Source of the DNA: Crenobacter cavernae
GTDB taxonomy: Bacteria; Pseudomonadota; Gammaproteobacteria; Burkholderiales; Chromobacteriaceae
Length of the DNA: 64,000 nucleotides
Reading direction: 5' to 3'
Assembly: GCF_003355495.1 (NCBI RefSeq)
Contig: NZ_CP031337.1
Span: 1,493,001 to 1,557,000, forward strand
Shown here one piece after another: positions 25,416 through 33,362 of this stretch; within the stretch, counting starts at the first letter, position 1; every line of letters starts with the position of its first letter. The translations under genes were made by a program, and so were the position numbers. The notes beneath the pieces were generated by a model. It saw only the letters and a list, made by a program, of their open reading frames with translations, was not told the origin of the DNA and searched no databases.

Positions 25416-26354
25416 ATGTCGGTATACACCTCGGTCGGCGAGGCTGAACTCGCCGCCTGGCTGACCCGCTATTCGATCGGGCAGCTCAAGTCGCTCAAAG
25501 GCATCGCCGCGGGCATCACCAATACCAACTACTTTGTCGATACCACGCACGGCCGCTACGTGCTGACGCTGTTCGAGGTGCTCGCGCTCGACGAACTGCC
25601 TTACTACCTCGAGCTGATGAGCCACCTCGCGCGCCACGGCGTCGCCTGTCCGGCGCCGATCGCCGATTCGACCGACAGTTACGCGTCGCTCTTGGCCGGC
25701 AAGCCGGCCTGTGTCGTTACCTGCCTGACCGGCTCCGAAGTCGGCGCGCCGTCGGCGGCGCAGTGCCAGGCGGTCGGCGAGATGCTCGCCGCGATGCACG
25801 AGGCCGGCAACACCTTCCCGAAACGGATGGACAACCCGCGCGGCCCGGGCTGGTGGAGCGCGACCGCCGCCGGCCTGTACGGCGAGATGGACGCGGCGGA
25901 CGCGGCCAGCCTGCACGAGGAGGTCGCGTTCCAGGAGCGCTACCGCTTCGCCCACCTGCCGACCGGCGTCGTGCACGCCGACCTGTTCCGCGACAACGTG
26001 CTGCTCGACGGCGAGCGCGTCGCCGGCTTCATCGACTTCTACTACGCGTGCAACGACGTGCTGCTGTACGACGTGGCGATCGCGCTCAACGACTGGGCGC
26101 GCGGCGAGGACGGTCTGATCGACGACGACAAGGCGCGCGCGCTGTTGGCTGGCTACCAGTCGGTGCGGCCGCTGACCGGAGACGAGCGCGCCGCGTGGCC
26201 GTCGATGCTGCGCGCCGCGGGCCTGCGCTTCTGGGTGTCGCGGCTGTTGGACCTCTACCGCCCGCAGGAAGGCGAGATGACCTATACGAAAGATCCGAAG
26301 GTGTTTCAGAAGGTGGTCGAAGCCCACCGCGCGCGCAGCGACTTCTGGCTGTAG
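25416..26354 (+). CDS. thrB: Homoserine kinase (APH/fructosamine-kinase fold type)
   Basis: 312 residues starting MSVYTSVGEAELAAWL. Phosphorylates homoserine in threonine synthesis; belongs to the ThrB_alt type common in proteobacteria that lack the GHMP-type enzyme. Kinase motifs: GITNTNYFVDTTHGRYVLTL in the nucleotide loop, catalytic VVHADLFRDNVLLDG (residues about 187-201) and GFIDFYYACNDVLLYDVA with the metal-binding Asp. ATG 25416 is preceded by GAAGGGA. Shares homoserine with the metX branch 13 kb away. Confidence 0.92.
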   Translation: MSVYTSVGEAELAAWLTRYSIGQLKSLKGIAAGITNTNYFVDTTHGRYVLTLFEVLALDELPYYLELMSHLARHGVACPAPIADSTDSYASLLAGKPACVVTCLTGSEVGAPSAAQCQAVGEMLAAMHEAGNTFPKRMDNPRGPGWWSATAAGLYGEMDAADAASLHEEVAFQERYRFAHLPTGVVHADLFRDNVLLDGERVAGFIDFYYACNDVLLYDVAIALNDWARGEDGLIDDDKARALLAGYQSVRPLTGDERAAWPSMLRAAGLRFWVSRLLDLYRPQEGEMTYTKDPKVFQKVVEAHRARSDFWL

Positions 26355-26370
26355 GCGCGGACGGCACGGT

Positions 26371-26414
26371 AAAAGCAGCTCGGCCAACCTTCTGAAGGTT
26401 GGCCGAGCTTTTTT
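26371..26414. terminator. Motif-pair terminator, two exact 12-mers (26378-26389, 26397-26408)
   Basis: GCTCGGCCAACC, loop TTCTGAA, GGTTGGCCGAGC with A and T flanks, between convergent thrB and wrbA. Confidence 0.9.
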
Positions 26415-26459
26415 CGTGGCCGGCGCTGAGGGCGGCCGTGCCGCCGGGCCGGTCCCGGA

Positions 26460-27056
26460 TCAGCGCGCCGCGAGCTTCAGCGCCGCCTCGGCCAGCCTTC
26501 TGCCCTGCGCGAGCGCCAGCGTTTTCTCGTCTTCCGAGATCGGCGCCTCGTTCTTCACGCCGGACACGTGCGACACCCCGTAGGGGCTGCCGCCGCTCGT
26601 GGTGTGCGTCAGCGCCGGCTCGGTATACGGCAGGCCGACGATCAGCATGCCGTGGTGCATCAGCGGCAGCATCATCGACAGTAGCGTCGTTTCCTGCCCG
26701 CCGTGCTGGGTGCTGGTGGTGGTGAACACGCACGCCGGCTTGCCGGCCAGCGTGCCGGCCATCCACTCGGCGCTGGTGCCGTCGAGGAAATACTTGACCG
26801 ACGCGGCCATATTGCCGAAGCGCGTCGGGCTGCCCAGTGCGAGGCCGACGCATTCGGCGAGGTCGGCGCGTTCGACGTAGGGCGCGCCCGACTCGGGGAT
26901 CGCAGGCGCGGTCGCCTCGCACACGGTCGAGACTTTCGGCACGGTGCGGATGCGCGCGCGCGCGCCGGGCACGCTCTCGATGCCGCGCGCGATCAGCCGC
27001 GCGAGTTCGCGCGTCGCGCCGTGCTGGCTGTAGTACAACACCAGAATGTCCTGCAT
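26460..27056 (-). CDS. wrbA: WrbA-type NAD(P)H:quinone oxidoreductase
   Basis: 198 residues, flavodoxin-like fold. WrbA reduces quinones by two electrons and limits redox cycling. FMN-binding loop LVLYYSQHGATRELARL at the N-terminus, then GSPTRFGNMAASVKYFLDG, and FTTTSTQHGGQETTLLS, all WrbA signatures. ATG 27056 has AAAAGG six bases upstream; the frame continues open far upstream but without family similarity. Confidence 0.93.
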   Translation of the reverse strand: MQDILVLYYSQHGATRELARLIARGIESVPGARARIRTVPKVSTVCEATAPAIPESGAPYVERADLAECVGLALGSPTRFGNMAASVKYFLDGTSAEWMAGTLAGKPACVFTTTSTQHGGQETTLLSMMLPLMHHGMLIVGLPYTEPALTHTTSGGSPYGVSHVSGVKNEAPISEDEKTLALAQGRRLAEAALKLAAR

Positions 27057-27128
27057 TTTTGCCTTTTCGTGCGCGTCGCCGTCGCCGTTGCCATGGGCTT
27101 GGACGCCGACACGCGTTACCATCTGAGA

Positions 27129-28364
27129 ATGAACAGCGATATTACCGTGCGTCTTGCCGAATTCAAGCGCTGGGACACCTGGCGCGGCTTCGGCCGTTTC
27201 CTGTTGGCCCGCATGGCGCAGGCGCGCCTGACCCAGGTGGCCGGCAGCCTGACCTTCACCACCTTGCTGGCGCTGGTGCCGCTGTTCACCGTCGCGCTGA
27301 TCGTCGTGTCGGCGTTCCCGGTGTTCGACGACTACAGCACGCGCTTCAAGGTGATGCTGCTGACGACGCTGGTGCCCGAGTTCGCCGGCAAGGTGTTCTC
27401 TGTCTATCTCAGGCAGTTCGCCGACAACGCCGGCAAGCTGACGTCGGCCGGCGTCGTCATGCTCGGCGTGACCGCGATCCTGATGATGATGACGGTAGAG
27501 CGCACCTTCAACACTATCTGGCGCGTGACGCGCTCGCGCCCGCTGCTCAGCCAGACCATGGTGTACTGGACCGTGCTGACGCTGGGTCCGCTGATCCTCG
27601 GCGTCGGCCTCGGCTCCTGGCACTGGCTGTTCAAGACGATGCGGCGCCAGCACGAACTGTCGACCTTGGCCGAGCTGTTGCAGAGCATGGGTGCGATGGC
27701 GCTGACGACGGTGGTGCTGTCGCTGTTGTACCGCATCGTGCCGGCGCGCTTCGTGCCGATGCGCCATGCGCTGGTGGGCGCGACGTTGACCGCGGCGCTG
27801 ATGGAGGTGCTGAAGGCGGGCTTCCGCTACTACATCGAGGAGGTCGCGTCCTACCAGCTGGTGTACGGCGCGTTCGCCAGCCTGCCGATCTTCCTGATGT
27901 GGCTGTACCTCTTGTGGCTCTTGGTGCTGGCCGGCGCGGTGCTGACCGCGTCGCTGTCGTACTGGGAAGGCGAGGCGTGGCGCCGCTCGCTGATGCCGCG
28001 CCGGCGCTTTCTCGACGCGATCGAAGTGCTGCTGCTCTTGGACGCCGCGCAGGCAGACGGCCGCCCGCTAAGCTTGCCCGAACTGCGGCGCGCGGTGAAT
28101 GTCGGCTACGACGAACTCGGCGTGGTGGTCGACAAGCTGACGCTGGAAGGGCTGGCGGAGCGCACCCAGGCCGGCGCCTGCGTGCTGGCCAAGAAGCTCG
28201 ACGCGATCCGGCTGATCGAACTGTTCCGGCTGTTCGTCTACCGGCCGGACGGCAGCGAGGACGACGACATCGCCTGCGCGGTCGAGGCGCTGATGGTGCC
28301 GCTGACCGACGTGTTCGAGGAGATGACGCTGGCCGACTTCTCGCGCCGGCTGGCCCTGAAGTAG
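27129..28364 (+). CDS. YihY/BrkB family inner-membrane protein
   Basis: 411 residues. Six membrane segments of the YihY (once called virulence factor BrkB) domain: GSLTFTTLLALVPLFTVALIV, then ATLTAALMEVLKAGFRYYIE and YGAFASLPIFLMWLYLLWLLVLAGA, the strongly conserved core. A cytoplasmic C-terminal domain of about 130 residues (LDAIEVLLLLDAAQADGRPLS...) looks like a winged-helix-type module found in longer members. Not RNase BN despite old annotation. Divergent from wrbA; its 3' end overlaps the end of the DUF3025 gene by 127 bases. Confidence 0.88.
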   Translation: MNSDITVRLAEFKRWDTWRGFGRFLLARMAQARLTQVAGSLTFTTLLALVPLFTVALIVVSAFPVFDDYSTRFKVMLLTTLVPEFAGKVFSVYLRQFADNAGKLTSAGVVMLGVTAILMMMTVERTFNTIWRVTRSRPLLSQTMVYWTVLTLGPLILGVGLGSWHWLFKTMRRQHELSTLAELLQSMGAMALTTVVLSLLYRIVPARFVPMRHALVGATLTAALMEVLKAGFRYYIEEVASYQLVYGAFASLPIFLMWLYLLWLLVLAGAVLTASLSYWEGEAWRRSLMPRRRFLDAIEVLLLLDAAQADGRPLSLPELRRAVNVGYDELGVVVDKLTLEGLAERTQAGACVLAKKLDAIRLIELFRLFVYRPDGSEDDDIACAVEALMVPLTDVFEEMTLADFSRRLALK

Positions 28365-29122
28365 CCGGTATCGTCGTAGAAGGCCGGGTCCCGGTTGGCA
28401 TCCCACCAGCCGGGGATGCCCAATAGCGGCAAGGGGCTGAGCGCGCGCGGCGTCGAAAGAAACGAGTCGTCGGCCAAGAGCTCGGCTAAGCGCGCGTCCA
28501 GTTGCGCGCGCTGCGCGTCGGCCGGCAGCGCGAAGAAGCCGGCGTCTACGATAAGCGGCAGCGCCTTGCCGCACCAGCCGATGTGCATCTTGAGACCCTG
28601 TTCCATCAGCGCGTGGCCGAAGGCGAAGGCGGCGACGCTATCTCCCCAGCACTCTCTTTTCTCTATGAACAATTCCCGCCAGCGCATGCCTGCAAGCGCG
28701 TCGAGCAGGCCGGCATCGCTCGCGACGACGATCACGCCGCACTCGTCGAATAGCGTCGCGGCGTCGCGCAGCGGCCCGCGCTTGATTTCCCCTCCGGCGA
28801 TCGCGCGCATGTGACGCGCGTTGAGCGCGGTCTTGGCGCGCGGCCACGCCAGCCACGACAGCGCGTTGAACCAGTCGTGCCAGTTCTGCGTGCGCGTCGG
28901 CACCTCGCCGGTGGTCGCGATGTGCGCTTCGTAGTAGTGCTCGGGTTCGAGGCCGCAGGCGAAGCGGAGATGGCCGGGCAAGGCCGCGCCACGGCCGCGC
29001 GCGCAAACGACGAGCGCGTCGAAGTCGGCCTGGGTCGGCCAGTGGCCGAGTTCGGGCAGCGGCGTGAGCGGCGCGTACAGCGGGTGGTCGGGATGGCGCA
29101 GCGGCCAGTTGGGTTGCGGCAT
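28238..29122 (-). CDS. DUF3025 domain protein
   Basis: 294 residues beginning MPQPNWPLRHPDHPLYAPL. Core segments THE NWHDWFNALSWLAWPRAK, LRDAATLFDECGVIVV and GHALMEQGLK match DUF3025, of unknown function. The recognisable domain stops around WWDANRDPAFYDDTGYFR (about residue 248); the last 40 or so residues are serine-rich and read antisense through the end of yihY, so they are probably a lost stop codon extension rather than a domain. Confidence 0.8.
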   Translation of the reverse strand: MPQPNWPLRHPDHPLYAPLTPLPELGHWPTQADFDALVVCARGRGAALPGHLRFACGLEPEHYYEAHIATTGEVPTRTQNWHDWFNALSWLAWPRAKTALNARHMRAIAGGEIKRGPLRDAATLFDECGVIVVASDAGLLDALAGMRWRELFIEKRECWGDSVAAFAFGHALMEQGLKMHIGWCGKALPLIVDAGFFALPADAQRAQLDARLAELLADDSFLSTPRALSPLPLLGIPGWWDANRDPAFYDDTGYFRASRREKSASVISSNTSVSGTISASTAQAMSSSSLPSGR

Positions 29123-29139
29123 GGGTGAAAACGGTGGGC

Positions 29140-31077
29140 TTAGCGCACGGCGTCGACCGGGTCGCGGAGGCCGGCTCGTTCGCCATCGCAACGGTTGCGG
29201 CCGTCGCGCTTGACGGTGTAGAGCCAGCGGTCGGCGCGCGCGAGCATGTCGTCGATGCTGTCGGCGCCGAACAGCGTGCTGACGCCGACACTCAGCGTGT
29301 AGCGGATCGGCGCGCCCTGCCAGTCGACGGCGTCGGCCTCGGCGGCGTCGCGCAGTCGTTCGGCGACCTGATGCGCCTCGTCGAGCGGCGTGTTCGGCAG
29401 CAGCACGGCGAATTCCTCGCCGCCGAGACGGCCGAGCACGTCGCTGCCGCGCAGCGCCTGGCGCGCGAGCCGGGTGAAGGCGCGCAGCACCTCGTCGCCG
29501 GCCGGATGGCCGAACGCGTCGTTGATCGCTTTGAAGTGGTCCATGTCGACCAGGAGCAGCGACAGCGGGCTGTCGTAGCGGCGGCTGCGCTTGTGTTCGC
29601 GCACCGCCAACTCGAGGAAGTGGCGGCGGTTGTAGGCGTTGGTCAGTACGTCGCGCGTCGCCTCGTGGTAGAGGCGCTTCTCGTGCCGGTCGCGTTCGAG
29701 TGCGATCGCCGCGATACGCGACGCACGGTAGACGAAGCGCATCTCGTCCGGGCTCGGGCTGCGCGGTTCGGCGTAGTAGGCCGCGATCGTGCCGATCAGG
29801 TGTTGTTCGTTGGTCATCACCGGCACCGACCAGCAGGCACGGATGGCGAACTGCTGGGCGAGTTCGCGGTAGCGCGTCGGCAGCGTGCCCGCGCCGACGT
29901 CGGCGACGATGGTGGTGCGCTGCCAGTAGGCGGCACCGCCGCAATTGGGCTCGTCGGGGCCTACGGGCACCTCGCGCAAGGCATGGGCGAAGCCCGAGGG
30001 CAGTGACGGCGCGGCGGCCAGCGTCAGCACCTCGCGGCCCTTTTCACGCAGCATGACCGCGCAGCGACCGGCGTTCAGCTGCGACTCGATCATCCGGCAC
30101 AGCTGCGTCAGCACCTCGGGCAGCGGCCGGTTGTTGGCGATCATCTCGAGCACGATGTTCTCTTCCTCGAGCAGGCGCTGCGTCTGGCGCGTCTCGGTGA
30201 TCTCGCGCTGCAGCGACAGGATCGAGACCAGCCGCTGCTCGGCGTCGAACTCGGGCAAGAGCCGCACTTCGAACACATGGCGACGCTGCGCCGACTCGAA
30301 CTCGACCTCGAAGCGGCGGCCCTCCCAGGTGTCGATCAGGTGGCGGCATTCGGTCTCGAACTGGGTGGCGGCGTCGGCCGGCCAGCCGTTCTCGCCGACG
30401 CGGTGGCCGATCATTTCCTCGCGCGGCAGAGGCGTGTAGCGGTTGACCGCGCGGTTGACGAAGCGGCAGTTGAGGTCGAGGTCGAAGCGCGACACGATGT
30501 CGGCGGCGTTGTCGACCAGCGCACGGAAGTGCTGTTCGCGGCGGACCAGTTCGGCCTCGGCGAGTTTTTTCTGGGTGATGACCTGGCAGACGCCGAACAG
30601 CCGGTCGTCGTCCGGCGCGCCGCCGACGAGGCTCGCGTGTACCGACAGCCATTCCCAGTGGTCGTCGGCGTGGCGGATGCGGAATTCCAGCCGGTGTTCG
30701 GCGCCCGCTTCGGTGAGCGCCGTCAGGGCCGGCAGGTCGTCCGGATGCACGCGCGCCAGCCAGCGTTCGAGCGACGTGGTGCGCCAACTCTTGTCGAGCC
30801 CCAGCAGCGAAAGCAGCTCCGCCTCGCTCATCACCTGGCTGCTTTTCGGGTCGTACTCGAACCAGCCGAGCAGCGCGCTCGCGCGCGCCATCTGCCAGCG
30901 CGCGTCCTTGTCGCCGTTGCGCCGCCGCCGCCCGAGCCACAGGCCGGTGGCCACGCCGAACAGCACGCCGACCGCGCCGACGAGGCCGGTGCCGGCGGCG
31001 AAATCGGCGCCGGCGGCCAGCGCGGCGGGGCTCGCGGCGAGGAGCGGGGGCAGGGCGATGAGGCGCGCGTGTTTCAA
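29140..31077 (-). CDS. PAS-PAS-GAF-GGDEF diguanylate cyclase
   Basis: 645 residues. A hydrophobic N-terminus (LIALPPLLAASPAALAAGAD and GLVGAVGVLFGVATGLWLG) anchors it in the inner membrane, then two PAS domains (WFEYDPKSSQVMSEAELLSL; HFRALVDNAADIVSRFDLDL), a GAF domain (MIESQLNAGRCAVML) and a GGDEF domain with the intact active site LGGEEFAVLL near residue 550, making c-di-GMP. The RXXD product-inhibition site is not obvious. TTG 31077 is chosen because GGAGAA sits right before it; the frame is open to an ATG at 31167 with no such site. c-di-GMP often governs pili and surface polymers, which are abundant here. Confidence 0.88.
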   Translation of the reverse strand: MKHARLIALPPLLAASPAALAAGADFAAGTGLVGAVGVLFGVATGLWLGRRRRNGDKDARWQMARASALLGWFEYDPKSSQVMSEAELLSLLGLDKSWRTTSLERWLARVHPDDLPALTALTEAGAEHRLEFRIRHADDHWEWLSVHASLVGGAPDDDRLFGVCQVITQKKLAEAELVRREQHFRALVDNAADIVSRFDLDLNCRFVNRAVNRYTPLPREEMIGHRVGENGWPADAATQFETECRHLIDTWEGRRFEVEFESAQRRHVFEVRLLPEFDAEQRLVSILSLQREITETRQTQRLLEEENIVLEMIANNRPLPEVLTQLCRMIESQLNAGRCAVMLREKGREVLTLAAAPSLPSGFAHALREVPVGPDEPNCGGAAYWQRTTIVADVGAGTLPTRYRELAQQFAIRACWSVPVMTNEQHLIGTIAAYYAEPRSPSPDEMRFVYRASRIAAIALERDRHEKRLYHEATRDVLTNAYNRRHFLELAVREHKRSRRYDSPLSLLLVDMDHFKAINDAFGHPAGDEVLRAFTRLARQALRGSDVLGRLGGEEFAVLLPNTPLDEAHQVAERLRDAAEADAVDWQGAPIRYTLSVGVSTLFGADSIDDMLARADRWLYTVKRDGRNRCDGERAGLRDPVDAVR

Positions 31078-31201
31078 GTGGGTTCTCCAGGCGGGTCGGG
31101 CCGGATACACTGACGGGTTCGGATGTTCGGTTTCCCGCGAGAGGCGGCCGGGCTTGTGTGAAGCCACTACAGCGTGCGTTGCCGCATCGCGGGGAAGGCG
31201 T

Positions 31202-32632
31202 ATGGACTATTTTCCCATTTTTCTCAAGCTACAGGGTAGACCGTGTGTCGTGGTCGGCGGCGGCGACGTCGCCTTGCGCAAGGTCAGGCTGTTGCGCCAG
31301 GCCGGCGCGCGGGTGACGGTGGTCGCGCCCGAACTCGTCGCCGAGTTGGCCGAGCTCGCCGACCAGGGTGAGATCGCGCACCGCGCCGGCGAGTTCGCAG
31401 AGGCCGACCTCGACGCGGCGGTGCTGGCGATCGCCGCGACCGACGATCGCGACGTCAACCGGCGCGTCGCCGCAGCGGGCGAGGCGCGCCGGGTGCCGGT
31501 CAACGTCGTCGACGACGCCGAACTGTCGGGCTACATCACGCCGGCCATCGTCGACCGCTCGCCGTTGGTGATCGCGGTGTCGACCGGCGGCGGCGTGCCG
31601 GTGCTCGCGCGCCTGGTGCGCGCGCGGCTCGAGAGTCTGATCCCGGCGAGCTTCGGCGCGCTGGCGGGTTTCGCCGCGCGTTTTCGCGACGTGGTGAAGG
31701 CGCGCTTTGACGACGTAGAAGCGCGTCGCGCGTTCTGGGAGTCGGTGCTCGAGGGCCCGATCGCCGACGCGGTGGTCGCCGGCAACGTCGAGGCGGCCGA
31801 GGCGCAGATGGCGCAAAGGTTGGCCGAGCCCGACGCGCCGTCCGGCGCGGTGTACCTGGTCGGCGCCGGCCCGGGCAACCCCGACCTGTTGACCTTCCGC
31901 GCGCTGCGCCTGATGCAGCAGGCCGACGTCGTGCTGTACGACAGCCTGGTCGCGAAGGAACTGCTCGAACTGGTGCGCCGTGACGCCGAGCGCGTGTTCG
32001 TCGGCAAGCAGCGCGCCAACCACACGCTGCCGCAGGAAGACATCAACCAGCTGATGGTGCGCCTTGCGCTCGAAGGCAAGCGCGTGCTGCGTCTGAAGGG
32101 CGGCGACCCGTTCACCTTCGGCCGCGGCGGCGAGGAGATCGAGGAGCTGGCCGCGCGCGGCATCGCCTTCGAGGTGGTGCCGGGCATCACCAGCGCGAGC
32201 GGCGCGGCGGCCTACGCCGGCATCCCGCTCACGCATAGGGACTACGCGCAGTCGGTGACCTTCGTCACCGGCCACAAGAAGGACGGCAGCATCGATCTCG
32301 ACTGGCCGGCGCTCACAAGGCCGCAGCAGACGGTGGTCGTCTACATGGGGCTGTCGACCGCGCGCGAACTGTGCGCGGCCTTCATCGAGCACGGCAAGGC
32401 GGCCGACACGCCGGCGGCGATCGTCGAGGCGGCGACGACGGCACGCCAGCGCACGCTGACCGGCACGCTGTCGACCCTGCCCGATGCGATCGACGCGGCG
32501 GCGATCAAATCGCCGGCGATCATCATCGTCGGCGAGGTGGTGAGCCTCGCTTCGCGTCTGGCTTGGTATCGCGGCGGGAACCCGCGCGCGGGCGAGGGTT
32601 CCAAGGTGCAGAACGGCGAGCGGGGGGAGTAA
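31202..32632 (+). CDS. cysG: Sirohaem synthase (trifunctional)
   Basis: 476 residues. The N-terminal half (residues 1 to about 203) is the NAD-dependent dehydrogenase/ferrochelatase (VVVGGGDVALRKVRLLRQAG, STGGGVPVLARLVRARLE); the C-terminal half is uroporphyrinogen III methyltransferase (VYLVGAGPGNPDLLTFRALR, LKGGDPFTFGRGGEE, VVPGITSASGAAAYAGIPLT). The product sirohaem serves sulphite and nitrite reductases. An exact 12-mer sits precisely in the linker (RLAEP, residues about 206-209). GGGGAAGG precedes the ATG. The PTS EIIA gene follows after one base. Confidence 0.94.
   Translation: MDYFPIFLKLQGRPCVVVGGGDVALRKVRLLRQAGARVTVVAPELVAELAELADQGEIAHRAGEFAEADLDAAVLAIAATDDRDVNRRVAAAGEARRVPVNVVDDAELSGYITPAIVDRSPLVIAVSTGGGVPVLARLVRARLESLIPASFGALAGFAARFRDVVKARFDDVEARRAFWESVLEGPIADAVVAGNVEAAEAQMAQRLAEPDAPSGAVYLVGAGPGNPDLLTFRALRLMQQADVVLYDSLVAKELLELVRRDAERVFVGKQRANHTLPQEDINQLMVRLALEGKRVLRLKGGDPFTFGRGGEEIEELAARGIAFEVVPGITSASGAAAYAGIPLTHRDYAQSVTFVTGHKKDGSIDLDWPALTRPQQTVVVYMGLSTARELCAAFIEHGKAADTPAAIVEAATTARQRTLTGTLSTLPDAIDAAAIKSPAIIIVGEVVSLASRLAWYRGGNPRAGEGSKVQNGERGE
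31818..31829 (+). repeat. Uptake-like 12-mer in cysG linker
   Basis: AAAGGTTGGCCGAGCCC, read Arg-Leu-Ala-Glu-Pro between the two CysG enzymes. Confidence 0.85.
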
Positions 32633-32633
32633 G

Positions 32634-33017
32634 ATGGTCGGAGTTTTGCTTTTGTGCCACTACCAGCTCGGCGACGCGCTGATCGAGTGCGCGACGCACG
32701 TGCTGGGCGGCCCGCCCGAGCGCTGCGCGGCGCTGGCGGTCGGCCGCGACGAAGACCCGGACGTGGTAGAGGAAAAGGCGCGGCGCCTGATCGACGTGCT
32801 CGACGCCGGCGACGGCGTCGTGGTGCTGACCGACCTGTTCGGCGCGACGCCGGCCAACGTCGCCGCGAGGTTGGCCGAGCCCGGGCATGTGCGCGTCGCG
32901 GCCGGGCTGAACCTCGCGATGCTGGTCAGGGCGCTGTGCTATCGTGGCCTCGCCATTGACGATGTCATGATCAAGGCGCTGGAAGGCGCAAGAAACGGTA
33001 TTCTCGACATGCAGTGA
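32634..33017 (+). CDS. PTS EIIA component, mannose (Man) family
   Basis: 127 residues, EIIA-Man fold. Opening VGVLLLCHYQLGDAL places the candidate phosphorylated His at residue 9, and VVVLTDLFGATPANVAARL is the family's second conserved block. It would take phosphate from HPr. No EIIB or EIIC is encoded nearby, so it probably regulates other processes rather than importing sugar. An exact 12-mer (32869-32880) encodes RLAEP at residues 79-83. Confidence 0.85.
   Translation: MVGVLLLCHYQLGDALIECATHVLGGPPERCAALAVGRDEDPDVVEEKARRLIDVLDAGDGVVVLTDLFGATPANVAARLAEPGHVRVAAGLNLAMLVRALCYRGLAIDDVMIKALEGARNGILDMQ
32869..32880 (+). repeat. Uptake-like 12-mer in the EIIA gene
   Basis: GAGGTTGGCCGAGCCC, read Arg-Leu-Ala-Glu-Pro after the second conserved block of EIIA. 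Confidence 0.85.
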
Positions 33018-33087
33018 TCGTCATGCGGGGATGTGCGACGACGTGGGAAACCCCCGGCGAGGGCCGGGAGCAAGGGAGAGCAAGAGA

Positions 33088-33357
33088 ATGATCAAGACCC
33101 AGGTGGAAATCATCAACAAACTGGGCCTGCACGCGCGCGCTTCGAGCAAGTTCACCCAGCTGGCCTCGCGCTTCAAGAGCGAGGTGTGGCTCGCGCGCAA
33201 TCAGCGGCGCGTCAACGGCAAGAGCATCATGGGCGTGATGATGCTGGCCGCCGGCAAGGGCACGACCGTCGAGCTGGAGGTGAATGGCGACGACGAGCAC
33301 GCCGCGAGCGACGCGCTCTTGGCGCTGATCAACAACAAGTTCGACGAGGCGGAGTAA
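33088..33357 (+). CDS. ptsH: Phosphocarrier protein HPr
   Basis: 89 residues. Phosphorylated at His15 (GLHARASSKF) by enzyme I; Ser46 (GKSIMGVMML) is the site used by HPr kinase in some betaproteobacteria. ATG 33088 has GGGAGAG upstream. Located between EIIA and ptsI with 70- and 5-base gaps. Confidence 0.93.
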   Translation: MIKTQVEIINKLGLHARASSKFTQLASRFKSEVWLARNQRRVNGKSIMGVMMLAAGKGTTVELEVNGDDEHAASDALLALINNKFDEAE

Positions 33358-33362
33358 GCCCG

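Noticed and set aside
27057..27767. Upstream in-frame extension of wrbA
   Set aside because: Low-complexity Arg/Gln/His-rich residues antisense to yihY; WrbA proteins begin at MQDILVLYY and a ribosome binding site sits there.
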